Origin: Calliopsis andreniformis
Lineage: Eukaryota; Arthropoda; Insecta; Hymenoptera; Andrenidae
Direction of reading: 5' to 3'
Assembly: GCF_051401765.1 (NCBI RefSeq)
Contig: NC_135066.1
Coordinates: forward strand, 22,943,501-23,007,500
DNA: 64,000 nt
Shown one piece after another: positions 34,448-47,092 of the stretch. The stretch's first letter is position 1. Each line of letters starts with the position of its first letter. The notes under the pieces were generated by a model. That model worked only from the letters and a program-made list of their open reading frames with translations. It had not been told where the DNA came from and did no database searches. Position numbers and translations under genes: made by a program.

Positions 34448-35215
34448 TCCCACACACCTCGCGAATATTCCCGAATACGAGTATGCTCGTGAGTAATCGA
34501 TGACGAATCGAATTTCCCACACTACTCGCTCATATTTGGACTTATCAGATAGCCTCATATTCGTGCAATTTAAGGGATGTTTCAGGTTCCGCAAGACCAC
34601 TTCTTTTTCTAGTAAATCAAGAAGTTGAAAAACTTGCTCGTTAAATAGTTCCATGCCTTATTTTATTTTTTGTAATTTACCATTCGTCACCATTCGGTTT
34701 CGCGTAGATAATTGACTGTTCGTGAATACATACAAATAATGTCGAGGATTTCCAAATACCCACGCTCTCCCAGTCTAGACGTCTGTTCACAGGTATGATA
34801 AGTAAAGGCCCCAACAGGCAAATGCGATTTTTCATAGCGGTAGGGAATCCATGGCAAATACGCGGCGGTTTGAAAAAACAGATATACGAATTGATATTTG
34901 TGTGAAGAGGATAGCGTGAAAAAATTGCTGCCCTTACGATTCACTTTAAGATTCACGTTGGTCTGTGGTATCTTTAAAATGTGTCTTTGCCTTGCGACAA
35001 TTTACTCACAACGCATGGAAGATGGGCGAATACGAGTACTAATAAGGAAAATCCCTGTGTGTCCAGTCCCACATACATTCTGAATATTTGCTACTGATGA
35101 TACTCGCGTCTTTAGATTACGAGTAAGGGGTACAAGTAACGAACATTTCCAAGTATCCAGTCCCACACTACTCGCGAGTTCCATCACTTGCAAATATTCG
35201 CGGTGTGTGCGGGAG
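34448..35215. mobile_element. Non-autonomous TIR element with subterminal repeats
   Basis: The ends form an inverted repeat of 23 bp with about four mismatches: TCCCACACACCTCGCGAATA on the left (34448-34470), and TCCCGCACACACCGCGAATA on the reverse complement of the right end (35193-35215). A subterminal CCCACACTACTCGC occurs near both ends (34516 and 35163) in direct orientation, and many CGAATA/GAGTA words fill the interior. There is no transposase frame. Such short-TIR elements with subterminal motifs are typical of non-autonomous DNA transposons, but I cannot name the family. Confidence 0.5.
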
Positions 35216-36452
35216 ATACATAAATTTATAGCTTGAGCAAAATTGATCAGCTTTATCTTCATAAAGAATATCGACATCATAAAGAAATTCGTCCTGTTGA
35301 ATACACAATGAGATCACGGCGAGCCAAAGATATTATTCAGTTTTCTCCCATAATTCGACACTCTAAGAAATTGCTAAGTGCAAATTAATATAATTTCGTG
35401 CAGTTAGAAATTTCACGACGAAATAAAAAATCACTGAATCATTCAATCATTAAAGCAATACATACTTATCAACCAAATTTTAGTAACACAAAAATTAATC
35501 ATTATATGTTACTTTTTTACATTAGAGTAATTATTTAAAGTATTGTAATTTGGAAATATTACATTATTATAGTTTTAGTATCTTTTGCTAAGAAAAGATT
35601 TAAAATTCTTGGATCTAAAACTTTTTCAAAATATTCACAAATTTCTCAAAGAGACACGTTTACTTACAAAAAATTATGTAATCTTCTTTTTTATGAATTA
35701 AATTATCGCAGAAAAAAGAGTCATAGGATTTAAAATGGTTTTTGCCGAATAAGCTACAATTTCACTCTAGTGCAAGGGGAAAGGGATATCAGCGTCTCCG
35801 CTGATTACACGGCGTACAAAGTTCTAGATAAATTCGCCAGATTAAAATGCACAACATTTTCTGGAACTTGTAAAATACAGTGTTCATTTTGCGACAAGTT
35901 TGCTCCTGGTAGTGTCCAGCACACACAGATAAGAAGATGCAAGCTTTTACGTGAATTGATTCATGAATATTTAATTTACGTACTTGCTTTTATCCCCATG
36001 TTCAATACGACCACCAATTTTATTGAAGTTCAAGAGAGATCAACTTTCATAACGTAGTAAAATCATTTTGAATTGTTATTAATATTTGTTCACATTATTG
36101 ACTTTGGTAGAACAAATAAACTTAAACTCCTTTTATTAATTAAGGGGCTCATAATAAAAACGACCCTTATCAATTTATGTTTTTTCAGTACGGCAAGAAA
36201 ATACTCTAGGATTTTTGATTCTTGTTCAATAAATTGTAATTTATGTAACACATTTCTGTATACGATAAAATGCGTTCTTAGAAAAAATGGTAAAATTCAA
36301 TAAAGGCTATTTTTGTCATGAGCTACTCAATTTGTAGTAGGTACACCAAAAGTAAGAAATTTTCAAGAAGAACAATAGAACCATGAAAATGAAAACTATA
36401 AAAGATAAACTGGTGTTCATTTTCCTATTTTACAGTACATTCGATAGCTTTA
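35216..36452. other. Non-coding AT-rich stretch
   Basis: No gene recognised. The open frame at 35770-36057 has two Cys pairs but no family I know and is probably chance. Confidence 0.3.
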
Positions 36453-36454
36453 TA

Positions 36455-36560
36455 CAGGGTGTCCCTGAATAAGTGTCACTCCCGAGAAGGGGTGATTCCT
36501 GGAGTAATTCTTTCTAATTTCTAGTCACGAGATTTTAGTGGCTAATTTCACAAAATAATT
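36455..36560. mobile_element. Transposon end (CAGGGTGTCCC type)
   Basis: TA followed by CAGGGTGTCCCTGAATAAG and then CGAGAAGGGGTGATTCCTGG. This resembles a terminus seen on Tc1/mariner-like elements in arthropods. No matching right end was found nearby, so only a fragment is called. Confidence 0.4.
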
Positions 36561-39086
36561 TTAGAGGTTTAGGACAGTTTAGTCATTCTTCTTTCTTTTA
36601 GGAATATCATTTCATTCGTGATAAAAGTACGCAGTTTTTTCTAGACTGTTCAATAGTGTGCTATTATAAGGATATAGTTTAAGAATGGTATTGATAATTT
36701 TTATATGGGCTAGTGTTACTTCTATGAGACAGTCAGAGAATCATAAATAAGGACTTTTGTTTAAAAATAGTTTTAATCTATCTTGTAGAACTCACATACT
36801 TTGTCGGTGAGAAAAAATCTTTCTATCCAGTTAAAAATATTTGAACAGTTGAATTTGCGACTTCCATCTAAAATTCTTCAATTATTTTTCATGAAAATAC
36901 TAAGTCATAAAATAGTTATCAATAGCACTTGTTAAATATATTTTCATGGATTTATTAGTATTTTCTTTTAATTCATAGTAAAAGTTTTATACGACTCCAC
37001 TATCAATTGAATGGTACTTCTAGTTAAAGTTAGGGAGTCTTCTTTCTTTCCGACATGCAGAGATTTATTCTAATATTTGAGGTGTCGTCAGAGCATGCTT
37101 GCAATGTGTAAGAATGATATTTCACGTGTCGAGTATAGGCTCGTAAAGGCGCAAAACGATTCGCCAAACGTTTAACCAGCCACATAAAACCGGTTTGCGT
37201 TGAGCGGGCACGTACGTCTCGGTTTTCATCATTTATCCTTATCACTACAATCCTTTATAGCTCATGAACAAGCGTGGACCACGTTCGCCAACGTGATGGA
37301 GTATCGGATTTGTACCTTATGTCAAGTAACCGTAACATATATAACTACGATATCACGATCGTATTTAGCTCTTCTTGTCGTCTAAAGTGTTTCACAGAAT
37401 TTCTGGGGATGACATGGAATAAAATTGCTGTCGTCCATTTTTGTCTAGGCTCTAGTCTTTAGGGAAAATAATATGACTAGACTGCGGATATTTACGTTTT
37501 AGGTATGTTATTATAAATATCACTAAGAAGAATGGTACGTACATAAAGACTTTAACTCTGAAGAATAATATTGTAAACATATACTTCGGATATTTTTTAT
37601 ATTTTTATAAATGATGTGTATTCTGTACTTTTTAATGCATTTAAATTTTTAGTAAATGTATAACCATCCACTGTCTAGATATGAGCTACAAATCTAGAAT
37701 GCACATGGATCAGTCTGTTTTTTGAACGTAATAAAACAAAAGGATGGAGAAAACTGTTGATTAGAAGGGATCGATTTGGGAACTTATGTATCTTTGCTTT
37801 ATTTTCAATTATTATACAAATCAGGGTCAGGTGTGCTAGAGGAGATGGAAAGGCAGACGAAGAACAATCACACGGTCGTATATTGAACAAATATATTAAC
37901 AATATAGTGGTTAATAATATATTTGATAAATAAATTGTTTTCAAATGATTTATTTTTCAAATAATTTCGTTATTACAAATATTAATGCAAAGTAACAAAT
38001 AATAGTTTGTTTGTAATACACCCTATTCGTTATCGAAAATATAAAATTATACCATTAAAACTGTATAAAAACTGATGTATAAAAATTTCTAGCAGTCTAC
38101 TTCAGGCTTTGCAGATATGTTCAGTACATGCGTCATTCTTGCCCTTACCAGAATTGTTTCGAATTTCAAGAGGCAAGAAACTAACAATTTTGTTTGTTAA
38201 ATAAACCTATTTTTTTTATGTACGTAATAACGATAATACTAATGATTCGCAAAATAAACCTATTCAAAACAGGAATGAAGTTACATCGTAGGATAAGAGT
38301 AAAGTAATGAAAATAACATTGAGTTGTGTTGTATTGAAAGCCAATAATTTATAATACTGAATATGCTTGTTATAATTTAAAAAAAGAAAAAAAAATAAAG
38401 ATTATTTGTTAGTTTGTATTTGTATTGGAAGGCTCGAAATCGAATTATTATTTTTGAATAAACTTATTTGTTATCTAATTTAAAGTATCTGTCCCTTTTA
38501 TTTATACTTATTCCAAGTAGAAAGTGTCCATTTTTTAGGTTGTTTACGGTTACCATTCACTTTTCTTTTTAATGATAAGAAGTATGCTCGTACAAGACAA
38601 AGATACGGGTTTATTTTCTCAATATTATTAGTAGGTGATTATCTGATATGTAACACTGATTTTAATTAAAACTTTAATTTTTCGTTTTAGTAATACATAT
38701 GTAAATCATATTAGATTTGATGTTTTCAGATTGACTATACTGTGGCATTTTCTAAAGCAATTTTCTAAATGTGGATTAAGTTCCCTTCAGTTTGCCACCA
38801 TAACGATTGATTTACCGTTTTCCATCTAGGAGTTTACGAGTAGAGCGTAGCAATCTTTATGCTTCCCTTGAGAATACAGAAGGATGTAATGAGTCCTATA
38901 CAATTGACCTCTGTCACTGATCGATAATCGCTGTAGTTCGGTTTTCCCTGATGATTTCCCCAGTTACATTTCGCCTAAATGGTTTTTTAACTTGACTACC
39001 TTCGCAGTATAGTAAAAGCTTCAAGGTTTAAGAATTTTAGGAGAAATTCTGTGTAGCTATTTACAGTTTTTGAAATTATTAAAATA
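36561..39086. other. Non-coding AT-rich stretch
   Basis: No gene or complete repeat recognised. A slightly GC-richer patch lies around 37080-37330; the overlapping open frames there have no known domain. Confidence 0.3.
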
Positions 39087-39626
39087 TATAGTATATCAAA
39101 AATATACATGGTAATATTTTAAACTGCGGTAAAGAAGCTCAGGTGGAACACAAGTGTATTATAATGTCCGATCTGCCTTCATTTTGCAATAATAATGCCT
39201 TAAAGTGAGCATACCTTTATGCAAGACTAACAAGCAGAGGACTGTGTAACTTTACAGATGTATTGAAAGGCAGAAATAGAGCAAAAAAGTCTTGATACAT
39301 TTTGTCATGTTTCTTATGGTTTAAAAAAAACCGTGATGTTTATAGGAAACAATTCTCGAATTTTTAAAGCTTTATTAAAGTCAAACTGAAAGAAATACAA
39401 CAAAATGTATTAGCACATTTTTGCTGTAGTTTTGCACTTTAGTGTGCCTGCAAAATAACAGAATCCTCTAATTGTTAATTTAGCATATAGCTATGTTAAC
39501 TTCAAGGCATTATTATTGCAAAATAAAAAGTGATGAGACATTATGTCATATATTTATATTCCATTTGAGCTCACCTGTCACCCTTTAAAACATTACCACG
39601 TATGTATATTGTATACACTCTGTATG
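39087..39626. mobile_element. Non-autonomous element with ~120-bp inverted repeats, copy A
   Basis: The left arm (about 39100-39217) and the reverse complement of the right arm (about 39495-39620) align, sharing ATTTTGCAATAATAATGCCT at the inner part, then AGCTCA, TGGAA, CATAATGTC and GGTAAT.TTTTAAA outward. The interior is AT-rich without a reading frame. The interior plus the right arm recur at 61135-61510 in the same orientation, which confirms an interspersed family. Confidence 0.65.
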
Positions 39627-40301
39627 AAGAATTAGATAGAACATAACATGATGAAATTATAGCTTCTCGGTATGCAGAATTTGAAGAAGTAAATGAAATC
39701 AAATTTGAGAAGGTATGGAATAATATGTTTACGGAATATGTATTTACATACACGCATACTATTAAGTATAATGTGCCTATTATTTATTTTAAATCATTTG
39801 TACTGTAAAGCTTATATATCTTGCCAGTCAGATGAAAACTGTAAATTAGAATTATGGACGTGTTATTCTTTCTGAAGATAAAAATTCATGTTACATTAAA
39901 CATTCAAAAAAATTCATATTGCATACTTAAATAAAAAATTCAATTTAAACCCGCATTGTCTGTTATATATGCTTTGTTATTTCTTAAATCACATTTTGAA
40001 TTATTACTTATACTTTACGAGCTATGTACATGTAATGAGAAATCGTTATATTTCATGCATCAAATACGATTCGCGTTGTTTCGAATTAACGCTAGTATCA
40101 CGAGCATCGGAAAAACGGACAATTGTATGTCTGTTTTGATATTTTCAACTGAAAAAACAAAGAAAGACATACGATCGGCCATTGAAAAACCACTTGTGTC
40201 GCTCTAGCCTCAAATATAATTTCTTCTAACAAGGGACGTTATCCAAATAGACAATTGGTTTAAAAAAAAAACTGATTGGAAGCTATAGTACTCCACTTGG
40301 T
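39627..40301. other. Non-coding AT-rich stretch
   Basis: Short open frames only, none recognisable. Confidence 0.3.
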
Positions 40302-41890
40302 AATAACTGAAATGAGTGTCACGCTTGGAAAATTTGATATATGTTAGAAAAATGGCGTCAAAGTCCAATGTAAATAACTTCCAAACTGGATATAAATGAC
40401 ACTTTTTCGTAAATTTTATTTACATTTTGAGTTTTTCTAGATACGTGTAAATGTTATAACTAGAATAGAAAACAGATTAGTGTCCCGATTTCAATAGTGG
40501 ATATTAAACATCTTTATTTTTATCTCTGCTAAAGTTCCAATTGCGTTTAGGTGTGGTACACTTATAAAGTTGAATGAATGTATGCACCTACAAAAATACA
40601 CAGCGTATCTGTCCATAAATGTCGAAGCAAATATCTCGTAAATTGGTGAAGTTACAAAAAAATTCAGTAAGAGAAATTTACATGTCAGGGATTTTGATGA
40701 TATTGAAATATATTGTAGTCCATGTGCAAATGAGCGAGTGGGGGTTAAGTTAGCATTTTGATAATTTCGAAACTATTTACGAAATACAAGACCCCAAAGG
40801 TTACAGTTTTTACTGATTTTTACGACAACTGCCTTTACGAGTGAATTTATATTTCTGAAACTATTAAGGATACAAAGTTCAGCTTTTTCTGTCAACTTTG
40901 AAGAATATATGTATCTAAATAAATTTTTTTCATAATTCGAGAAAGAGTTTTTCAATCTAAAAAAATAAATATTGCTGTTTTGCAAATTTTAATTTCGGTT
41001 CAAGGGTCAATAAATTTGAAAACAAATATGTCCGTATTCTTTGATCTTTCCCCTTTCGAATCTGTGCTGGAGTGCCGTAATTACAGTTTTTGAGCTTCCG
41101 CAAATTAAAAAATTGGAATCGAATGGGGAAAGACCAGATAATACGAATATATTTTTTTAAATTTTTTGACACTTGAACCGAAGTTCAAACATACGAAACA
41201 AGAATATTTTTATTTTTTTTGTATTAAAAAAATCGTTTTCAAAATACGAAAAAAATTTATTGAGATATATACATCCTTAATGATTAATAGAAAGAAAGGT
41301 AAATCTTGTATCTTTAACAGTTTCGAACATATAAATTCAAACGTAAAGACAGTTGTAAAAATCGGCAAAAACTGTAACCTTTGGGGGTTTGTATTTCTTA
41401 AATAATTTCGAAATTGTCAAAATGATGGCTGAATCCCCTTTAATTGTATATAGACTACAGTATATTTCAATATTGTATTACTTATATCAGAATACTTATT
41501 TATTCTAATTTGTCTGTCTCATCAAGGAAAACTAAATTAATAGGATGTTTTTAATTTTACAATTTTAATTCGTAATATAATTCTTTGATCTGCATAATAA
41601 TTATAAAGTATTACTTACAACTTTATAAGTGTACTATACTCAAACGCAATTCGAATTTCGACAGGAATACATATAAAGATGTTAAAACCCTCTAGCGCAA
41701 TCGAGATACGAGTTCTTTTTCTATTCCAGTTATATCACTTATATGTATTTAGGAAAACTCAAAATGTAAACAAAATTTACAAAAAAATGTCATTTATATC
41801 CTGTTTCAGAGCCACTTACAGTGGACTTTGACGCCATTTTTTTAACGAATATTAAATTGTCCGAGCAAATGATACTTATTTCAGTTATTC
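40302..41890. repeat. 1.6-kb near-palindrome (arms ~760 bp, loop 56 bp)
   Basis: The left arm 40302-41061 pairs with the right arm 41118-41890 along its length. Matches read from the ends inward: TAATAACTGAAAT against its complement at 41881; AAAATGGCGTCAAAGTCCA; ACATTTTGAGTTTT; ATTGAAATATA.TGTAGTC; CCCCAAAGGTTACAG near 40793 and its complement at 41376; GGGGAAAGA...ATAATACG at the loop. Identity looks like 70-85% depending on block, with a poorly matching patch near 40590-40680 / 41480-41620. Mirror-image open frames on the two strands (40773-40985 and 41166-41405) are the same sequence read from each arm. There is no transposase. It is a foldback-type element or an inverted duplication, and any transcript would form a very long hairpin. 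Confidence 0.85.
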
Positions 41891-43108
41891 GATAAAAATT
41901 CGAATAAAATGTTGTTCTGTGTCCGTGTATGTATTAACGTATAAGCATCGTGTTTCTTGTCATAAATTGAAATTCTACGATTTATATTGGTAAATAGGCA
42001 GATCCGTTCACATTACACGAATAGGTACATCGGTGGGATGATAAAGAATACATGGGACTCTGTCAATACGGAAAACCTAAAAAAGAGGAAAAAATGGGGT
42101 ACGAGGTGACATGTAATACTAGGCTACATGAATTATGTGTGCGAGCAAACAAGATTCTAAGAGGATCCTCGATCCTTTACCTCGGATTTTCGATTCAATT
42201 TGAAGAATATTCAGAGGTTACAGAGATATCTCAATCTATGTTATTTTGCAACACGCTGAACGTCATGAAAATGTTTAATCTAACGAGAAGTTAAAACGTA
42301 TGGTGCATTTTATTGTATTATTCTTCATATCACTTTTTAGACACCTCGTTTCATTGTACTTAGAATAAATATAATGAAACAGAATACCCCTTACAATTTG
42401 CAATAGTACTCGTAAATACTACCTGAGTTGCTATTCATAATATAGCAGTACTTTTTTTTGTTTTGCATAAAGGTTGATCAGTTTTGATAACGAAAAGACG
42501 AATGCACTTGTTTTGCTTAAACCTAAGAACTTTGTGATACTTGGAAACTTAAAAAACTTATATCAAAAGACTTGGTATAGTCTCGTGCCAAGTAAGTACT
42601 TAAGTAAAAGTGCGTGCGAGACGAAGTCTCTGTTTTGCTACGAACAGTCGGCCAACTTTGAGCATGTAAACAACTATGTAAAAAACATGTTTTGGCAAAA
42701 AGGTGAAAACAAGAGTGATAGGGCATGTATATTAATGCTATGAATAGGTGAGTACAATGGGAAGAACATTAGTACACGGGAAGCTAAGGTATGATGTGTC
42801 AAAAATAAGTGAATTTTAAGATCGCTATAATGACAAAGCCCTCCTTACCGTCATCTGTTTCTCGCGTAGGATAAGACCGGATGAAATGGCCGACTGAATC
42901 TGTGGACCACAGCAGATTGCGATCCCTCACCATTGAGGTATTAATTCTCCACGCGAGAAAGATCAGAAGGAATGATTAGTAATGTCCACAACCGATTAGT
43001 TCTTCATCTTAATCTGTTCTTTCTCTGATTATTGACTATGTTTAATCAATTTTCGCCGTTACTCCAATACTACTACATTCTTACTCAATTTAAAGAACAT
43101 TATAAATG
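41891..43108. other. Non-coding stretch
   Basis: No gene recognised. A weak inverted pair around TTCTCGCGT (42862 and 42950) bounds ~110 bp. The open frames at 42052-42294 and 42474-42743 show no known domain. Confidence 0.3.
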
Positions 43109-43560
43109 CAACAGTATTAAAAATACAAAGTTTGCGCCAAGACCCAAGTTACTTAAGGTGCCTTTAAATATTTTAGCGAACGTCATAGGGAGAAATGAAC
43201 TTTTTATAAACTTTGTGTTATTTAAATTTATGAAGTCACAGATAAGATGCGGAAGTACCCATTATTTTCATTTACAGTATATTCTGTTATACCTATTCAC
43301 AAATTGGTTAAATCTAACTACGTTAGTGGTTAAATATTTTCGAAAAACTTATAACCAATTTGCTGCTATCTAACAAAATCCAGTGTAGTTGCTATAATTA
43401 AACTAAAATAGCGGGTACTTGCGTGCCTTATCTATAATTGTCTATGATCTGTGATCATTATCTACGAAAGTTTTTGGAAAGTCCATTTCTTTCTATAACA
43501 ATTTCTGAAAGGTTCAAAGGCACCTTAAATACTTGGCGCAAACTTTGCATTTTTAATGTT
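43109..43560. repeat. Inverted repeat (arms ~100 bp, spacer ~250 bp)
   Basis: The left arm 43109-43216 and the reverse complement of the right arm 43464-43560 share ATTAAAAATACAAAGTTTGC (one mismatch), GCGCCAAG and TTAAGGTGCCTTT, and end in AAACTTTG/AAACTTTCG. The arms differ by a small insertion near the middle. The right arm is followed within 20 bases by the G run at 43579. No coding potential. Confidence 0.75.
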
Positions 43561-43578
43561 GGGGTGATGGGGCGAGGC

Positions 43579-43605
43579 GGGGGGGGGGGGGGGGGGGGGG
43601 GGGGG
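43579..43605 (+). repeat. Poly-G run of 27 bases
   Basis: Twenty-seven consecutive G, preceded by G-rich GGGGTGATGGGGCGAGG. It could form G-quadruplex DNA. Runs of this length are also prone to sequencing and assembly error, so the exact length is uncertain. Confidence 0.9.
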
Positions 43606-43942
43606 AGTATCATTCTGTAATAATTTTTACTTATGTTAATATCTACATGTAGAAAAAAATCGAGACAAATCGGATTAGTTTTTGTTTGATAGTCAACAAA
43701 TTACAGTTAAACATTAAAAAGCGGATTGTTTTAATAAGTTCGTAATCAATGCTTATTTGGCTTGAATATTGATGAAAAACTGAATATAAATTCAAAAATT
43801 TTTTTCTACAAATAAAAATCAAACAATGAGTACTCCAATTCGCCCCCCATTTTGGGGTGAATTAATCACCCATGAATCTCTGAATAAAACTGCGATTTTC
43901 ATAATGAAATGTTAGGAAACAATTGAAAAACGTATTATTCAA
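43606..43942. other. Non-coding AT-rich stretch
   Basis: Nothing recognised apart from a small GGGG/CCCC hairpin around CCCCATTTTGGGG near 43846. Confidence 0.3.
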
Positions 43943-44085
43943 TTATAGTGAGGTCAACTGACACTGTTTTTTACATAGGTCGCAAGTATATTGTTCTTTT
44001 TTGCTATCTTTATCAGCATGATTCTCGTAGTAGCACTCATCACAGACATTGCACTTTATCCAACCTTCTTCAATTTTTCAAAACA
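43943..44085 (-). pseudogene. Transposase C-terminal tail with decayed PHD-like zinc finger
   Basis: The minus strand encodes about 46 codons ending at a TAA (43943-43945), beginning IEEGWIKCNVCDECYYENHA and ending YTCDLCKKQC. The spacing matches the WIxCDxCxxWYHxxC...CxxC tail found at the C-terminus of some pogo/Tigger-type and other insect transposases. The W, H and C of the middle ligand group have become C, Y and H, so the finger is decayed. A TGA directly precedes it and no catalytic domain is legible upstream. The family is inferred; a host PHD protein fragment is less likely. Confidence 0.4.
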
Positions 44086-47000
44086 CAGTGATCTTTAATT
44101 GATCTTTTTCTATACATACGAACTATTTATATATAAATAGGTATTTATCATACTTATAATAATGAAAATTCTGAAATAAAGAAAAAGAGTGATCTAATTC
44201 ACTCTGAATCAAGTGATCCGATTAGCCCCACATGTAAGAATTTTTAAGTGGACTGATTTAATTTAATTAATTTAATTTTCTGATGTCTAAATTTATCATA
44301 GTCTAATAGTCTAAAGTATATTAAATACTAAATTCGGACATCATTTAAATTAGTAATAATAAACAGATTTGAATTTTTACACTTATTTTTTGTTTTAAAT
44401 ATAAAACTGCAGATTATGTATCGTAGAATTAGAATCGCACCAAAATTATAACGTTGTTGTTGACGTAATGCGTTCATCTCACTTGCAAAATATGCCGCTA
44501 TTAAATAACGATTTAAAAGAGTAAACAAGCTACTATAGTAGATACGGGAGAGAGATGAAGTAAAATGAACGATAAGAACGCTCGTTTCTATCGCGATGTA
44601 GTAATTATGAACCATATTCTTGTTTTGATCCGATTCGATTTGGTCTACCTTACCTAATATGGCATTTATTTTTGCTAGGACAATTATGAGTTACGTGGTA
44701 CAATAATACATAATAACTGCATAGTAATTGTACCTAACTCAATATTGTATCGAGGAGTACTAAAAATAGATGTTTGAGCCTCATGAGGTAAGATGATTCT
44801 ATTCTGAGAAATGTTAAATTATTTAATTGTTGCTTGAGGTGTTTCTTAATCTTTCATTACATATAACTTTATCAATACTTCTTAATGTGTTACAAAAGAA
44901 TCACGATTAAAACAACGGTAGCTTCTTATCACACTTCATAATGATTACAGGATACTTAATAATTATGTAGGTAATGATGAATCATTACCACAACTAGATT
45001 CCTTGGCTTCACCATTAAATCTTCAACAGCTGAATAATGATTAAAATTAAAACAGTCCTAGAATTACTAATTTGCATTACTATTTGTAAATAATAAACAA
45101 AAATTGTTATTAAAATTACAGAGTTATAAAAAGTTATTACGTTTACTTCATCGTTCGAAACGTTCGAAAGTTTGAATTCTCTATTGGCAAGGCAATCGTT
45201 TTGTTCCTACTAAAAATTTTAATTCTGGATGTATTGCTTATCCGACTTATTTACGGGTTTAGTAGAAAACTTTCTCTAATAGATAGAAGAGAAAGAGATA
45301 CCGGAAACGGAAGCAAGAGGACCAAGGCAAAACAGCCGCGATATCGTACCGCAGAGGCTAAGAAATATTCTCGATAAGGTAGGCGAAGTGAAATACTGGA
45401 TGAAGTACAGGACGAAGAAAAATTCAATCAGCTGAAATGTATCGAGATGAATGCAACTGTAGAAAGAGTCGTAGCGAGTCAGTAATGCTAATCAATACTC
45501 ACAACGAGATAAGCGAACAGATGTATCTATCTTTGAAGCAGAACTGCGAAATTGTTCCAGAGAAAAATTGGTTATTGGCAGCATTCGACTTTCATTGCTG
45601 TTCATTGTTATGGTTTCGTGTATGCATTGCCATTGTTTTTTTGTAAAGCAATAAAAGGTGGAAGGGCTATATGACTATAATGAAATAAGGACTGTAATGA
45701 ATTCCCAAATTTATAGATAGTTTATCGTAAGCAGTTTAAAATTGAGAAAGTAGAAGTTTAACATTGCTAGTTGTACATAGCATGATGTAGATATTTTATT
45801 TCATAATATTAACACATTTATTCCGAGATGTTTCTCTATCCCATGTGACACAGATGTTTTCAGTGGCGCATGAGACGCATGCCTTGATCAAAATTGGTAA
45901 AGAATTACTTACTTTTTTATTACGATAAACAAATAACATTTTTTAACTATCACCGTTTTTTTGTATTAATTACTGTTTCGCTTTAAAGTAAAACCTTTTT
46001 AATAATAGGTCTCTTTGTCACAGTATTTATGGTCCCAATTTTGTAACACGTCTCGGGCCCATCTGCCACTAGATATTTCATACTTCTATCTCATGTAAGT
46101 GTACTATTTTTTTAATTCGTTTACCTATGTCCTAAACTTTTCTTTGTTTACTGATGTAAGTATACCATCGAACTTATATCGAGTCGATACTTTGAGTAAA
46201 TTGAATGCATACATCGCGTTAGCTAGGAAGGTGGGACCTACGGAAATAGTTAACAATTTTTTCACGTCGTAAACTTGTCGTTTCGAGGCAAAATTATATC
46301 CAGGTTTCACGCTGTACCGTTTCACTCTACGATGGTGGATCGAGTTACCGCGAAGAGAATTAAAGTAACGAGTGTTCGTCATCCGTGAGGTCCGACGAAC
46401 ACACTGCACGAGAGGAACACGTTGGATTTTAATTAGTTTTTTTAATGTCTATGCAAATCGCATCCTTCAAGCTATCTCCTCTAGATCTATTGCACGGAAG
46501 ATTTACCACGCAATAAAACACTTTATATTTTCTCATCTGGCTTTCGCACGTTTCCGTGAATCACGGGCGTAAAAGGGCAACAGGACTTTCACGGTTGAAA
46601 AATGTTTATTATCGGTGTAAAAAAGAAACGGAAAAAATTAATAGTACACGTGCATTGCACTGAATTCCGCTGAATTATAGAAATATCTATAGTTAAGTGT
46701 TAAATGTTAGATTGCAGTCGGCAGTTTATGTTGTATTAGAACGTACAATTTTTATATTTGACTTTCGACGTCTCGAATTTATAATAGTGTGAGACGGGTT
46801 AGGGTAGGTTAAGGTGAAGCTTATGAAAAGTTGAAGAATGATTTTTTAGAGGAATATTTGGAGGAATTTTTTCTGGTAGTTTTGAAATGGACCCTTTGTA
46901 AACAATACTATGATGTTATTTAAAGAAAGACAACAGGTAATACTCGTAGAATATATTTGTGAATATTTTACACACACTTATGTGAGTGAGTTCACTTAAA

Positions 47001-47092
47001 TCTTTTCACCAGTTATAAATTATAGAGTACCCGAAATACTCATTATAAGAGCCATTTCTTATTATTCGGTTTTCGTCGTAAAATTGAGAAAT
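44086..47092. other. Non-coding AT-rich stretch with island near 46.3 kb
   Basis: No gene recognised. 46125-46600 is GC-richer, with a 94-codon minus-strand frame lacking any known domain. 45290-45430 is a smaller G-rich patch. Possibly regulatory, not demonstrable. Confidence 0.3.

Noticed and set aside
35770..36057. Frame with two Cys pairs (CKIQCSFC)
   Set aside because: It superficially resembles a zinc finger but lacks partner ligands at plausible spacing. Likely chance.
40773..41405. Mirror-image open frames of ~70-80 codons
   Set aside because: They are the same inverted-repeat sequence read from the two arms; there is no domain and no conservation pattern that suggests coding.
43438..43620. 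60-codon frame ending in a glycine run
   Set aside because: The glycines come from the poly-G tract, and the rest is an arm of an inverted repeat.
46125..46409. 94-codon minus-strand frame
   Set aside because: It sits in a GC-richer patch where long chance frames are expected. No recognisable domain.
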